Source of the DNA: an uncultured Dorea sp.
GTDB lineage: Bacteria > Bacillota > Clostridia > Lachnospirales > Lachnospiraceae
DNA: 64,000 bases
Assembly (NCBI GenBank): GCA_910577685.1
Contig: CAJTOH010000017.1
Location: forward strand, 17,346 to 81,345
Direction: 5' to 3'
Made by a program: the position numbers and the translations under genes. Below are positions 15,690 through 24,326 of the stretch, piece by piece (the first letter of the stretch is position 1; each line of letters opens with the position of its first letter). The notes beneath the pieces are model-generated. The model was given only the letters and a program-made list of their open reading frames with translations, was not told where the DNA came from and did no database searches.

Positions 15690-16982
15690 CTATTTACCAC
15701 CCAAAAGAATACCCACCATCACTTTCAGCCCATGCTCTCCATTGTCTATCGCAAGCTCTCCTCCCATCTCCTTCATAAAATAATCCGAAATATATAGCCC
15801 AAGTCCCGCGCCTTCCTCATTTCCGGCATTGCTCCCCCTCTTGAATTTCTCCTTTAAAAGCGGCAGCTCTTCTTCCGGGACGCCGCCCCCGTAATCTTCA
15901 ATATATACCGTAAGCCGCCGCCCCTCCCGGCGCGCCGCGGCTTCAATTTTCGTGCCTGCATATTTATAAGAATTTGCAAAAATATTGTCGAACACCTGCT
16001 GCAGCCGCAGCGGATCTGCATACAGCATACACCCCGGGATGTCCGGAACTTCCCCGCAATGCAGATAATCTGCGCTTTCAAGCATTTCACTGAGCACGCC
16101 GCTCTCTATATCCACCGGCGTTACCACAAGCTGCTTAAGTTCCTCCAATGCCGCCGTAAACAGGTTGGAAATGAGCGCGTTGATCTGGTCTGCCTTTCGG
16201 ATAATCTGCACATAGTTATCCTTAAGCCTTTCGCTATCCGCCAGCGCCGCTCCTACTTCGGACGCCGCCTTAATACTTGCGACAGGGGTCTTAATGTCAT
16301 GGGACAGCTTCGCAACAAGCTCCCTCTTACCGGCATTGGCTTTCGCCTCCGCTATCCGCGCCTTCTTAAGCTCTGAACGCATGATGTCGAAACTCTCTGT
16401 AAATGCTCCGAAAAGATTCTTCCTGTCCATAGTGAGCGGGATATCCAGATTACCGCCGGCAATACGCTGCGCGAAACCTTTAAGCTCTTGAAACGGTTTT
16501 ATGACAACGCGTTTAATATAGACGGAATACCCGATACACATGCCGCATTGCAGGAACATTGCCGCCAGTACGGCGAGAACAAGAGTCTGTCTCTGCTTCC
16601 TGAACGTCCGCCCGCTGTCATTGTCAATAATGATCTTCCCCTCAATCCGGCCGTCAACCATAAGGTCGAGTATGGTATCCCTGTGAACGACAGCCGCGTT
16701 GATGCTTTCACTAAGCCCCATGCCGGTTCGGAACAGAACCGTTCCGTCCATATCCAGCACAACATATGCAAGGCCGGTCTGATCTTTATAGTCTTCGATA
16801 CCGGGGCTTTGGCCCGCCAAGACATCCCAATCCGCCTGAATTGTCCGAACCGCCTCGTTGACCAGAACCGAATCCTGCCGATCGTCCGAATCCCCGAAAG
16901 CAAACCAAAGTACTGCCGCCGCCTCTGCCGCAAAAAGAAGCAGCACTCCCAATAAAAACGTATTTTTCCATTCTCTTTTCAA
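15690..16982 (-). CDS. sensor histidine kinase
   Basis: 430 residues if translation starts at the TTG at 16982. That codon overlaps the regulator stop as TTGA and has GGAGGG 8 nt upstream, whereas the ATG at 17021 has no ribosome site. Membrane segments lie near residues 8-28 and 132-152 with an extracellular domain between. Then come HAMP, a HisKA motif (AKLSHDIKTPVASIKAASEV) and an ATPase with NIFANSYKYAG, DYGGGVP and GAGLGLYISDYF. Partner of the regulator directly upstream; the operon continues into the FtsX-like exporter, suggesting sensing of an envelope-active peptide. Confidence 0.9.
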   Translation of the reverse strand: MKREWKNTFLLGVLLLFAAEAAAVLWFAFGDSDDRQDSVLVNEAVRTIQADWDVLAGQSPGIEDYKDQTGLAYVVLDMDGTVLFRTGMGLSESINAAVVHRDTILDLMVDGRIEGKIIIDNDSGRTFRKQRQTLVLAVLAAMFLQCGMCIGYSVYIKRVVIKPFQELKGFAQRIAGGNLDIPLTMDRKNLFGAFTESFDIMRSELKKARIAEAKANAGKRELVAKLSHDIKTPVASIKAASEVGAALADSERLKDNYVQIIRKADQINALISNLFTAALEELKQLVVTPVDIESGVLSEMLESADYLHCGEVPDIPGCMLYADPLRLQQVFDNIFANSYKYAGTKIEAAARREGRRLTVYIEDYGGGVPEEELPLLKEKFKRGSNAGNEEGAGLGLYISDYFMKEMGGELAIDNGEHGLKVMVGILLGGK

Positions 16983-17671
16983 GAGCCTGACCCTCCGCAA
17001 AATCTGTACCCCTCGCCCCATACGGTAAGGATATATTCAGGCTTGCCGGGATCGCGCTCAATCGCTTCCCGTATCTTGCGGATATGTACGTTTAACGTCC
17101 CGTCGCCCGTAAACCTGTCTTCCCAGACTTCCTCAAACAGCTCTCTCTTTGATACCACTTTTTTCTTGTTCTTAATCAGATAGGAAAGAAGTTTAAATTC
17201 CAGCGCAGTAAGTTTGACCGCGCTACCTTCCACAGACACCTGTTTCGCCTGGAAATCTACGGTCAGCCTCCCGTCGGAATATTCTGCGTCTATCATATTA
17301 CCGCAATGCCCGAGACGCTTTAGCGAAACCTGAACCTTTGCCAGCAGGACGCCGAGGGAATAAGGCTTCCGGACGTAATCGTCCCCTCCGATGTGGAAAG
17401 CAATAATCTGATCGTCGTCGCTGGTACGTGCGGAAATAAACAGGATGGGAATCTCCGTCTTCTCCCGCAGTTCCCGGCACAGATCAAAACCGCTGCCGTC
17501 TCCAAGATTGATATCCAGAAGGAGCAGGCCCGCAGTATTCCGCAAAAGAAACTCCCGACATTCCGAAACGCTGTATACCGCCGCCGTCTTGACCCCGAAT
17601 AGGTTGAAATATTCCGCCGTGCTGTCTGCCAGAAGTTTCTCGTCATCTATAATCAAACAATCGTACCTCAT
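16979..17671 (-). CDS. OmpR-family response regulator
   Basis: 230 residues: receiver with DD pair near residues 9-10, phospho-acceptor Asp in LLLLDINLGDGSGF and Lys in YVRKPYS; then a winged-helix domain with VKLTALEFKLLSYLIKNKKK and DGTLNVHIRKIREAI. First gene of the leftward regulator, kinase, ATPase, permease operon. The ATG at 17671 follows GGAGGG. It probably binds the 11-bp direct repeats at 15650-15667; this is inferred from position. Confidence 0.92.
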   Translation of the reverse strand: MRYDCLIIDDEKLLADSTAEYFNLFGVKTAAVYSVSECREFLLRNTAGLLLLDINLGDGSGFDLCRELREKTEIPILFISARTSDDDQIIAFHIGGDDYVRKPYSLGVLLAKVQVSLKRLGHCGNMIDAEYSDGRLTVDFQAKQVSVEGSAVKLTALEFKLLSYLIKNKKKVVSKRELFEEVWEDRFTGDGTLNVHIRKIREAIERDPGKPEYILTVWGEGYRFCGGSGS

Positions 17672-17704
17672 TCTTTCCCTCCGTTTTGAACTTCTATAAA
17701 AATA

Positions 17705-17733
17705 ATTTTACACATCTCCTTCTCCGTTTTCAA
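17705..17733 (-). promoter_or_regulatory. promoter of the OmpR-type regulator-kinase-ABC operon
   Basis: On the minus strand TTGAAA (17733-17728) and TAAAAT (17710-17705) are spaced by exactly 17 bp and lie just upstream of the regulator gene. Confidence 0.65.
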
Positions 17734-17782
17734 GACTTTTTCTTGCAGGTATATCACCGGTCATTCAATACACTGCATGGGA

Positions 17783-19159
17783 TTATAGCATTTCCTCAAA
17801 TGCAATTCTCCTGACCCCAAATTGTTCTGCCAAGCTGTCCGTACCAGCGTCAAACCCTGATTTAGAGAAAACAAAGTAATATTTTTCCGGACAGGCGAAT
17901 AATTTCCCCCGCTCCAAAAGCGTCTGCATAACGCACGCATCCACTTTCCCATTCCTCCACTTGCACTCTCCAAATAGCATCTTATCTTCCCCCAACGCGA
18001 CGATATCGATCTCCTCTTCACGCTTCTTTGCGGCGTTCGTCCCCCACCATCTGCCCAGTTTCCCGAAGAAAAACGGCAATGACTGATAGACGTCCGGACG
18101 ATACAAGTATTGCCGGCAGATATCCTCGAAAATATTTCCCATAAAAGAATTGATCTGAGGCTTTATATACTCCGTATACAAGAATTCTCCCGTCCCCATG
18201 GCAATCGCCGTAGTGTTGGGACGTACAAAACGATACCAGAACAGAAACATACTGTCCTGAAGATGGTAGATTGTCTTTCGGCTACTTTCCTTTTCCGTAA
18301 CCGGGCGTTCCTTTTCCACAATCCCAATCTGTATCAAAGACGTCATAAAATTACTGCATGCGCTGCTCTCAAGTCCGGTTTTTACCGAAATCTCATTCAG
18401 TTTGCTTGCGCCCCCTGCAATGGCTGCAATGACCGAGTGATAAGAAGCCGGCTCTCTCATTTCCTGTTTTAACAGGTTGACCGGCTCTTCAAACAGCGTC
18501 CCGTTATCGTCAAAAAACAATGATATCAAGTTCTCGTCCACCGACATGTGATTCCCGATTCTGGAAAGATACTCCGGCACGCCTCCCGTCACTCCATAAA
18601 GTATCGCCTGTTCTTCCGGCGCAAACCCGCCGAGCATTTCTCTGGCTTCAAAGAAAGTAAAGGGTCGGATCCTGAACTGCGCCGTCCTTCTGCCATAGAG
18701 AGGACTCTTATAACCAAGCACCTGATTCTCCATAAAGCTCATAGAAGAACCGCACAGAATCAGAAACAGACGGCTGTCCTTCCAGCAGGAATCGATATGC
18801 TTCTGGATCACAGATGATATTCCAGGGTAGGACGCCGCCAGATAAGGATACTCGTCAATGGCAAATATCAGCCGTTCCTTCTTAGAAATCCTGTCAATAT
18901 CCTGAAAAAGAGTTTCAAAATCACCGTAGACCGCATCGATTCCACGCCATCTCATGACCGCATGAGACAGCCCGTCAAGATTCTCTTTCATCGTCCCTTC
19001 GATCGAAATATAAGAAATTGCCTGCTTGTTTTTGATAAACTCCGCAATTAGCGTCGTCTTCCCTACCCGTCTGCGCCCGTAGAGTACGGCGAATTGAAAA
19101 TCGCTACCCGCGTACATGCTTTCCAGCTTCTTCAGCTCTTTTTTTCTTCCTGCAAACAT
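17783..19159 (-). CDS. AAA ATPase with C-terminal DUF234/PD-(D/E)XK-like domain
   Basis: A 458-residue STAND-like ATPase of the archaeal ATPase family: FAGRKKELKKLESMY, Walker A GRRRVGKTT near residues 28-36, Walker B LIFAIDEYPYLA near 96-107, sensor region ILCGSSMSFM. Residues ~240-300 look like a winged helix. The C-terminus has the nuclease-like pattern EEEIDIVALGEDKMLFGECKW (E-x-D-hydrophobic then G-E-x-K), suggesting an intact PD-(D/E)XK site. The function of these widespread proteins is unproven; roles in defence or mobile-element biology are proposed. It is a single gene behind a long palindrome. Confidence 0.85.
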   Translation of the reverse strand: MFAGRKKELKKLESMYAGSDFQFAVLYGRRRVGKTTLIAEFIKNKQAISYISIEGTMKENLDGLSHAVMRWRGIDAVYGDFETLFQDIDRISKKERLIFAIDEYPYLAASYPGISSVIQKHIDSCWKDSRLFLILCGSSMSFMENQVLGYKSPLYGRRTAQFRIRPFTFFEAREMLGGFAPEEQAILYGVTGGVPEYLSRIGNHMSVDENLISLFFDDNGTLFEEPVNLLKQEMREPASYHSVIAAIAGGASKLNEISVKTGLESSACSNFMTSLIQIGIVEKERPVTEKESSRKTIYHLQDSMFLFWYRFVRPNTTAIAMGTGEFLYTEYIKPQINSFMGNIFEDICRQYLYRPDVYQSLPFFFGKLGRWWGTNAAKKREEEIDIVALGEDKMLFGECKWRNGKVDACVMQTLLERGKLFACPEKYYFVFSKSGFDAGTDSLAEQFGVRRIAFEEML

Positions 19160-19178
19160 TTTCTCACCCCTTCACAAC

Positions 19179-19228
19179 TACTAAATGCAGAATTACTAAG
19201 TGTACACTTAGTAATTCTGCATTTAGTA
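19179..19228. promoter_or_regulatory. perfect 50-bp palindrome in front of the AAA ATPase gene
   Basis: Bases 19179-19203 are the exact reverse complement of 19204-19228, with no loop; the centre is TGTACA and the arms contain ACTAAATGCAGAATTACTAA. On the minus strand TATACT at 19230-19225 could be the -10 box of the ATPase gene, which would put the transcript start inside the palindrome. It may be an operator, an attenuator, a terminator for the upstream ABC operon, or a target of the ATPase itself. Confidence 0.7.
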
Positions 19229-19279
19229 TATCACATTTAAGGTAATTAATACATATAAATTGAAATTATCTGCTAAAAA

Positions 19280-20050
19280 TTATTTCCGCTCTCTTCTTCC
19301 AAAACAAATCACCGCTGCGGCAAGGCAGATTCCGGTGAATCCCGCTGCAATTGGAATCCACGGAACGAGATCCATATTTCTCTCCGTAAGATTCGCCGCC
19401 AATTCCCCGTACTTCGCCGTAATGACGTAAAAAGGATAGTCCATCGGATAGACAAACCATATTTTTGTATTAATCATCAGGACTGACGGAACAATAGACG
19501 CCAGTCCGATTCCAACTGAAAATAAAGGCGTATGGATGCATACGGACAGCATCCAGAAAAACGCAGTCATGGGAACGGCCGAAATGAATATCGCCCCTGC
19601 CTGCCCTAACACAAAGAGCGGCGGCAGCAAAAAATCATACCCCTGAGTCTGTGAAGCAACAGAGGCGCTGACATAATACATTCCTGTCATCAATGCAAGC
19701 TGGACTGCCGCCAGAATCAATAGAACAATATATTTTGCCAGACATAACTTCCCTGCGCCCACCGGTAACGCCAGCATCCTAAGGATACCGCGTCCGCTCC
19801 TCTCCGTCTGGGCAATCAGCGTCGTACACACCACCATGCTCGCCGGAAACATGAACCATGCCATTCCCATGAACCCCTGAATGAGAAAATTATGCTCCGG
19901 GGAAATGCCTTCCGCCTCCATCCCGAAATTCAGATGAGCGTTTAAAATGGACGGAATCCAGAGTATCAATGCTGCAGCCCACAGAATCAATACGATTTTA
20001 GACCGGCGCAGCTTCTTCCATTCCGCGCCTAACAATATTGGAAAACTCAT
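19280..20050 (-). CDS. ABC-2 type permease (LanG/MutG-like)
   Basis: 256 residues with six membrane segments. The opening FPILLGAEWKKLRRSKIVLI and the second-loop region QTERSGRGILRMLALPVGAG are typical of ABC-2 permeases of lantibiotic-protection and BcrB-like exporters. It overlaps the preceding permease gene by 4 bp and is the last gene of the operon. It probably pairs with that permease as a heterodimer with the ATPase. Confidence 0.8.
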   Translation of the reverse strand: MSFPILLGAEWKKLRRSKIVLILWAAALILWIPSILNAHLNFGMEAEGISPEHNFLIQGFMGMAWFMFPASMVVCTTLIAQTERSGRGILRMLALPVGAGKLCLAKYIVLLILAAVQLALMTGMYYVSASVASQTQGYDFLLPPLFVLGQAGAIFISAVPMTAFFWMLSVCIHTPLFSVGIGLASIVPSVLMINTKIWFVYPMDYPFYVITAKYGELAANLTERNMDLVPWIPIAAGFTGICLAAAVICFGRRERK

Positions 20051-20817
20051 GCCAAAGACCTCCTAACCTTCAAAAATATTATTTCCGCCGCAAAGACCAA
20101 CAGGATCTCCACCGCCGCAGCGGCCAGACTGCTTAAAGACGCCACGGCTTTCCCTCCTTCTAATATCCGGAACGGCAGGGCAAAGGGAAAGATTGATAAC
20201 ACAAAATTTTTCATCGGTATCATCGTCGCCATGAATATACATACGACGTCGATTCCGAGACAAATCCACATATTCCTGCATGCCGAAGCAAACAGAAGCG
20301 ATACGGCGGCGGCAGGGAGAAGCATGCAGAAGAAATATCCGAAATTCTGAAACAAATCCTTCACGAATTCCATGTACGGGGCTTTAAAAGAATCTGCATA
20401 AAATTTTACATACGCGCCGTTTTCCCCGCCGAACCAACGAAGGGTACAAAATGTCAAAGACAGCGCCTCTATTATCAAGACCGACATACACATGACCGAC
20501 AGGAGGAGGGTTTTCTTAAAGAATACCTCCTCTTCCCTGACAGGCAGAGTTATAATGCGCCGGATGGCGTTATCTGCATATTCCGTATGGTACATCATAC
20601 AGGCGATAGTTGTAACCAGAAGCATGTTCAGCATTGCCATCATCTGCCAATCCGCCTCAAGAATGATCTGAAGCGGAGGCCTTGAAATGTCCGCATACCG
20701 TTCCCAACGGACTGCCAGCTCCAGGACGGGAACCAGCGCCGCTAAAATTCCTCCCGCGAGACATCCCGGAAGGATTCCCGTCCTTCTTATCTTCTTATAC
20801 TCCGATATATTATTCAT
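20047..20817 (-). CDS. ABC-2 type permease (LanE/MutE-like)
   Basis: 256 residues, six membrane segments, with a cytoplasmic loop YHTEYADNAIRRIITLPVRE after the second segment, the standard ABC-2 layout. It overlaps the ATPase gene by 4 bp upstream and the second permease by 4 bp downstream, so the three products are surely made together. Two permeases plus one ATPase is the LanFEG arrangement seen in lantibiotic self-protection; no lantibiotic biosynthesis gene is present. Confidence 0.8.
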   Translation of the reverse strand: MNNISEYKKIRRTGILPGCLAGGILAALVPVLELAVRWERYADISRPPLQIILEADWQMMAMLNMLLVTTIACMMYHTEYADNAIRRIITLPVREEEVFFKKTLLLSVMCMSVLIIEALSLTFCTLRWFGGENGAYVKFYADSFKAPYMEFVKDLFQNFGYFFCMLLPAAAVSLLFASACRNMWICLGIDVVCIFMATMIPMKNFVLSIFPFALPFRILEGGKAVASLSSLAAAAVEILLVFAAEIIFLKVRRSLA

Positions 20818-21569
20818 TGCACGCCGCCCCTTTGCATATTATCTTCTTCAATCATTGTTAGAAATGTATCTTCCAGCTTGTCGGCGGGATAACCATTCTC
20901 TTCCGCCCTCTGTTTCAACTCCTCAAGGGTCCCCTCAAATAAGAGCCTGCCGCGGTTTAAGATACCGACATTATCCGCCGTCAGCTCTATCTCCGTGAGG
21001 AGATGCGAAGATACCAGAACCGTGCAGTCGAACCTGTCCGGCAGCGAGCGGATCAATGTCCGGATCTCGTGGATTCCTACCGGGTCAAGGCCGTTGGTCG
21101 GTTCGTCCAGTATTAGAATCGGCGGCCTTCCAATCAATGCGCTTGCAAGACCGAGCCTCTGCTTCATTCCCAGCGAATATTTTCCCGCCAGACGCTTCTT
21201 CCACTGGGTAAGGCCTACAAGCTTAAGTGCGTCGTCGACCGCAGACTTTGGCAGGCATAAGATTCTGCGTACGATATCCAGATTCTCCTCTCCGGTGAGA
21301 TTGCCGTAGAACGCAGGCGTTTCTATGAAGGAACCGACTTCCGTTAAAATCTGGATCCTGTCCTTCGGGTACCGCTTTCCGTCTATTACAAAATCTCCGG
21401 CCGTCGGCTTCGTAAGCCCCAGAAACATCTTCATCGTGGTGGATTTTCCTGCGCCGTTAGGGCCGAGAAATCCGTATACGGTTCCTTTCGGGATATGGAG
21501 GTTTAGATCGGATACTGCCGTAAATCCTGCGTATGTTTTCGTCAGATTGTGGGTTTCAATAATATTCAT
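20814..21569 (-). CDS. ABC ATPase of a lantibiotic-protection type exporter (LanF/BcrA-like)
   Basis: 251 residues. Walker A GFLGPNGAGKST, a divergent Q-loop replaced by TEVGSFIETPAFYGNLTGEE (the E-loop that marks LanF/BcrA ATPases), signature KYSLGMKQRLGLA, Walker B ILILDEPTNGLDP and switch His LVSSHLL. The E-loop points to export or removal of a membrane-active peptide such as a lantibiotic or bacitracin-like compound. It is first in its operon and divergent from a regulator-kinase pair. Confidence 0.9.
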   Translation of the reverse strand: MNIIETHNLTKTYAGFTAVSDLNLHIPKGTVYGFLGPNGAGKSTTMKMFLGLTKPTAGDFVIDGKRYPKDRIQILTEVGSFIETPAFYGNLTGEENLDIVRRILCLPKSAVDDALKLVGLTQWKKRLAGKYSLGMKQRLGLASALIGRPPILILDEPTNGLDPVGIHEIRTLIRSLPDRFDCTVLVSSHLLTEIELTADNVGILNRGRLLFEGTLEELKQRAEENGYPADKLEDTFLTMIEEDNMQRGGVQ

Positions 21570-21603
21570 GTTCTACACTCCTTTGCTGTTTTGGTTCTCT
21601 TAC

Positions 21604-21659
21604 AGTGTACACCGCAGACCTTACGTCCACCTTCCCGCAACCTTACATCTGCCTTACAT
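21604..21659 (-). promoter_or_regulatory. tandem 11-bp-spaced regulator sites before the LanFEG-like operon
   Basis: Read on the plus strand, CCTTACGT (21619), CCTTCCCG (21630), CCTTACAT (21641) and CCTTACAT (21652) recur with a strict 11-bp period. On the minus strand they run up to the expected -35 of a TACACT box (21609-21604) whose -35 (AGGTGG) is poor. This is the pattern of an OmpR-family activator bound to one DNA face, most simply the product of the divergent gene at 21743. Confidence 0.65.
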
Positions 21660-21693
21660 TTTCTGTAAATGCCTCGATTTTCAAACTTATGCA

Positions 21694-21702
21694 TGGTATG
21701 AT
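21694..21702 (+). promoter_or_regulatory. extended -10 promoter of the regulator-kinase pair
   Basis: TGGTATGAT is an extended -10 element about 40 bp before the start codon; a -35 box is not clear. Confidence 0.45.
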
Positions 21703-21742
21703 TGGAAATGTATATAAATCAAACACCGGAAAGGAGTTCCCC

Positions 21743-22468
21743 ATGATTCCAAATTATTTGAAAAATAAACGGATACTGCTTGTAGACGATGAACCGGAAC
21801 TGCGGGATATGGTTACTTCTATCTTATCCGAAGAAGGATTCTTGAATCTTCGGGCAGCAGGCAGCGTCCGGGACGCCGTTTGCGCCGCCCGCGAATTTCA
21901 TCCTGAACTTGCAGTCCTTGACGTTATGCTTCCGGACGGGGACGGTTTTTCTTTGATGGAACAGTTGAAAAATATTTCCGACTATCCGATCCTGTTTCTG
22001 ACCGCCCGGGGTGAAGATGAAGATAAGTTTATGGGATTTGGCCTTGGCGCAGACGATTATTTGGTGAAACCGTTTCTTCCAAAAGAGCTGGTTTTCCGTA
22101 TCGCCGCAATTCTACGCAGGACTTATAAGGATGAGAATCCGCTGGTGCAGCTAAAACATTGTGAGATTGATTTTGAACGCGCGGAGGTTCTGCGAAGAAA
22201 CCAAAGCGGCGCAGGACAATGCGAACGGTTCCCCTTAACAGCCAAGGAATATGCGATTCTTCTTGCCCTCTGCCGCAACGCAGGGCGCATCGTTACCATT
22301 GACGCGCTATGCGAAGCCGCCTGGGGAGACAATCCCTACGGATATGAAAACTCCTTGATGGCACACATACGCCGCATCAGGGAGAAGATTGAAGCCTATC
22401 CTTCTAAACCGGAATCTCTGATTACCGTAAAGGGGCTTGGGTACAAGCTGATAGTACAAACCATATGA
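21743..22468 (+). CDS. OmpR-family response regulator
   Basis: 241 residues from the ATG at 21743, chosen because AAAGGAG lies just upstream; the frame is open further up without a ribosome site. Receiver with DDE near residues 17-19, phospho-acceptor in LAVLDVMLPDGDGF, Lys in LVKPFLP; C-terminal winged helix with FPLTAKEYAILLALCRNAGR and NSLMAHIRRIREKI. The stop overlaps the kinase ATG as ATGA. It is divergent from, and probably activates, the LanFEG-like exporter. Confidence 0.92.
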   Translation: MIPNYLKNKRILLVDDEPELRDMVTSILSEEGFLNLRAAGSVRDAVCAAREFHPELAVLDVMLPDGDGFSLMEQLKNISDYPILFLTARGEDEDKFMGFGLGADDYLVKPFLPKELVFRIAAILRRTYKDENPLVQLKHCEIDFERAEVLRRNQSGAGQCERFPLTAKEYAILLALCRNAGRIVTIDALCEAAWGDNPYGYENSLMAHIRRIREKIEAYPSKPESLITVKGLGYKLIVQTI

Positions 22469-23943
22469 CCGGAGAAATGAACATGAAAAGTATTCCAAAA
22501 CTAATCCGGCGTTTTCTCGCCATTTTAATGCTGAGCATAATACTACTCTTTTTTCTGAATATCGCCGTATTGATTGCGCTTAATTTGCAGCGGACTCCCG
22601 GCGCTTCCCCGTGGACAACCGCCGCGGAAACCGGCGCCGCCCTGCAAAAAGAGGACGGCGGGAGCGGCTATTTTCTTCCGGAGGATGCCGCCCTTTCCTT
22701 AGCCCGCGAAAATGCCTGGGGGATTCTCATTGATAATCACACTCGTCAGGTTGTCTGGCACACGGATAACATGCCCGATGAAATCCCCCTGGAATATTCC
22801 CTGGCAGATATCGCATCACTGACCCGCGGCTACCTCATGGATTATCCCGCCTTCCCCGGGGAGTCCGAGGATGGTCTGGTCGTCCTTGGCTATCCCAAAG
22901 ACCGTTACTGGAAACATTTGTATCCCTGCTGGGACTATGATTTTATAGCAAATCTTCCCAAATACGCGTTGAACGTACTTCTTGTGAACGGAGGGCTTAT
23001 CTTCCTCATCTATTTTGCCGCAAATTTCAAACTTCTGCGCTCCGTAAAGCCCATCGCAGAAGGGATACAAAAACTGCCCACCAAAGAACCCGTTTTCGTG
23101 AAGGAAAAGGGATTGCTGTCCGAACTGGCGGCGAATATCAACCAGACCTCAAGAATTCTGGAATCTCAGAATTATCAGCTAAGAAAAAAGGACGGCGCCC
23201 GCGCCAACTGGATCGCCGGGGTCTCCCACGACATCCGTACGCCTCTTTCTATGGTAATGGGTTACGCCGGACAGCTTGAAGACAATCCGCGGCTTACGGA
23301 AGACGAACGCCGGAAAGTCACTGTCATCTTGCGGCAGAGTACAAGGATGCGCAATCTGATTAACGACCTGAACCTTGCCTCCAAGCTTGAATATGAGATG
23401 CAGCCGATTCACAAGGCACAGGAAAACGCGGTTGCGATTGCGAGACAGGCCGCAGTTGACTTTATTAATATGGATGTTGACGGGAAACACCCCATCGAGT
23501 GGAATACCGAGCCGGAGTTCGCCGTCTGCCCGGTCTGTGCGGATAAAGATTTGCTGAAACGCGCGGTGTCCAACCTGATTCAGAATAGTATCAGCCATAA
23601 TGCCGGCGGATGCAGCATCTATGTGTCTGTAACAGAGACAGGCAGGGAGGATACGCCGCCCCCCACGGACAGTCCGGCCGATACGGAACGAATGGGTTCG
23701 CCGCATAATTGCGTCATACGGGTGGAGGACGACGGTTCGGGTATGTCCCCGGAGGAGCTCCAACGCCTGAATGATACGCCTCATTATATGATGTGCGACG
23801 GCAGCACAAAAGAACAGCGCCATGGGCTAGGGCTTCTGATTGTGCGACAGGTTGCAGCTTCCCATGGCGGAAGTATGGCGATACGGCAAAGTATTTACGG
23901 GGGATTATGCGTGGATATCCTGCTGCCTGTATATTATGGATAA
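22465..23943 (+). CDS. sensor histidine kinase
   Basis: About 490 residues. The first ATG at 22465 overlaps the regulator stop, but the ATG at 22483 has GGAG 9 nt upstream and may be the true start. Two membrane segments near residues 14-40 and 170-192 enclose an extracellular sensor of about 130 residues. The kinase core has GVSHDIRTPLSMVMGYAGQL, NLIQNSISHNAGG, EDDGSGMSPEEL and HGLGLLIVRQVAASHGG. An extra 25-residue Pro/Thr-rich stretch lies between the N-box and the G1 box. Probable input: a membrane-active peptide exported by the adjacent ABC system. Confidence 0.9.
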   Translation: MTGEMNMKSIPKLIRRFLAILMLSIILLFFLNIAVLIALNLQRTPGASPWTTAAETGAALQKEDGGSGYFLPEDAALSLARENAWGILIDNHTRQVVWHTDNMPDEIPLEYSLADIASLTRGYLMDYPAFPGESEDGLVVLGYPKDRYWKHLYPCWDYDFIANLPKYALNVLLVNGGLIFLIYFAANFKLLRSVKPIAEGIQKLPTKEPVFVKEKGLLSELAANINQTSRILESQNYQLRKKDGARANWIAGVSHDIRTPLSMVMGYAGQLEDNPRLTEDERRKVTVILRQSTRMRNLINDLNLASKLEYEMQPIHKAQENAVAIARQAAVDFINMDVDGKHPIEWNTEPEFAVCPVCADKDLLKRAVSNLIQNSISHNAGGCSIYVSVTETGREDTPPPTDSPADTERMGSPHNCVIRVEDDGSGMSPEELQRLNDTPHYMMCDGSTKEQRHGLGLLIVRQVAASHGGSMAIRQSIYGGLCVDILLPVYYG

Positions 23944-24085
23944 GGGAACTTTTGATTCTGCCTGCCGGGAAGCGATCAACCGGATTAACCTTGGCGGTTA
24001 TATAACTGCCGAAATGTAAAGTTGTCTGTGTACAGGAAATATAAAATGTAGTATCATAGTATCGTAAAACAAGGAGGATCAGACC

Positions 24086-24265
24086 ATGAAAAAAGACAGA
24101 TTTGAAGTAATCTACTCACAAGGCACGTTGAATATAATGGAGATTTGGGTAGATAAAGTAACCGGAGTGAATTATTTATACCACCATACGGGCAGCGCCG
24201 GCGGATTATCCCCTCTGCTTGACCGCGAAGGAAAGCCTGTTATTTCTACGGTCACCAACCCGTAG
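24086..24265 (+). CDS. small DUF6440-like protein
   Basis: 59 residues: MKKDRFEVIYSQGTLNIMEI, then WVDKVTGVNYLYHHTGSAGG and a tail LSPLLDREGKPVISTVTNP. The pattern of a conserved beta strand, V-D-K-x-T-G-V-x-Y and a G-S-x-G-G-L-x-P-L-L motif is that of the small DUF6440 proteins common in Firmicutes. AAGGAGG stands 8 nt before the ATG. No function is known. It stands alone between the kinase and the convergent jetC. Confidence 0.8.
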   Translation: MKKDRFEVIYSQGTLNIMEIWVDKVTGVNYLYHHTGSAGGLSPLLDREGKPVISTVTNP

Positions 24266-24281
24266 CGGCAGCCGGACAGGT

Positions 24282-24317
24282 GGGAGGCTCTAGTGTGTCA
24301 GCACACTAGAGCCTCCC
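24282..24317. terminator. perfect 16-bp hairpin between convergent genes
   Basis: GGGAGGCTCTAGTGTG and CACACTAGAGCCTCCC form a perfect stem with a 4-nt loop between the DUF6440-like gene and jetC. No strong U-run follows on either strand, yet stem strength and position suggest a shared terminator. Confidence 0.65.
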
Positions 24318-24326
24318 CTTCGTCAT

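Noticed and set aside
20814..21569. A lantibiotic biosynthesis cluster
   Set aside because: The exporter looks LanFEG-like but there is no lanA precursor, LanB/C/M enzyme or protease nearby.
23179..23823. A 214-codon frame antisense to the histidine kinase
   Set aside because: The opposite strand carries a clear kinase core; the antisense product has no motif and no start signal.
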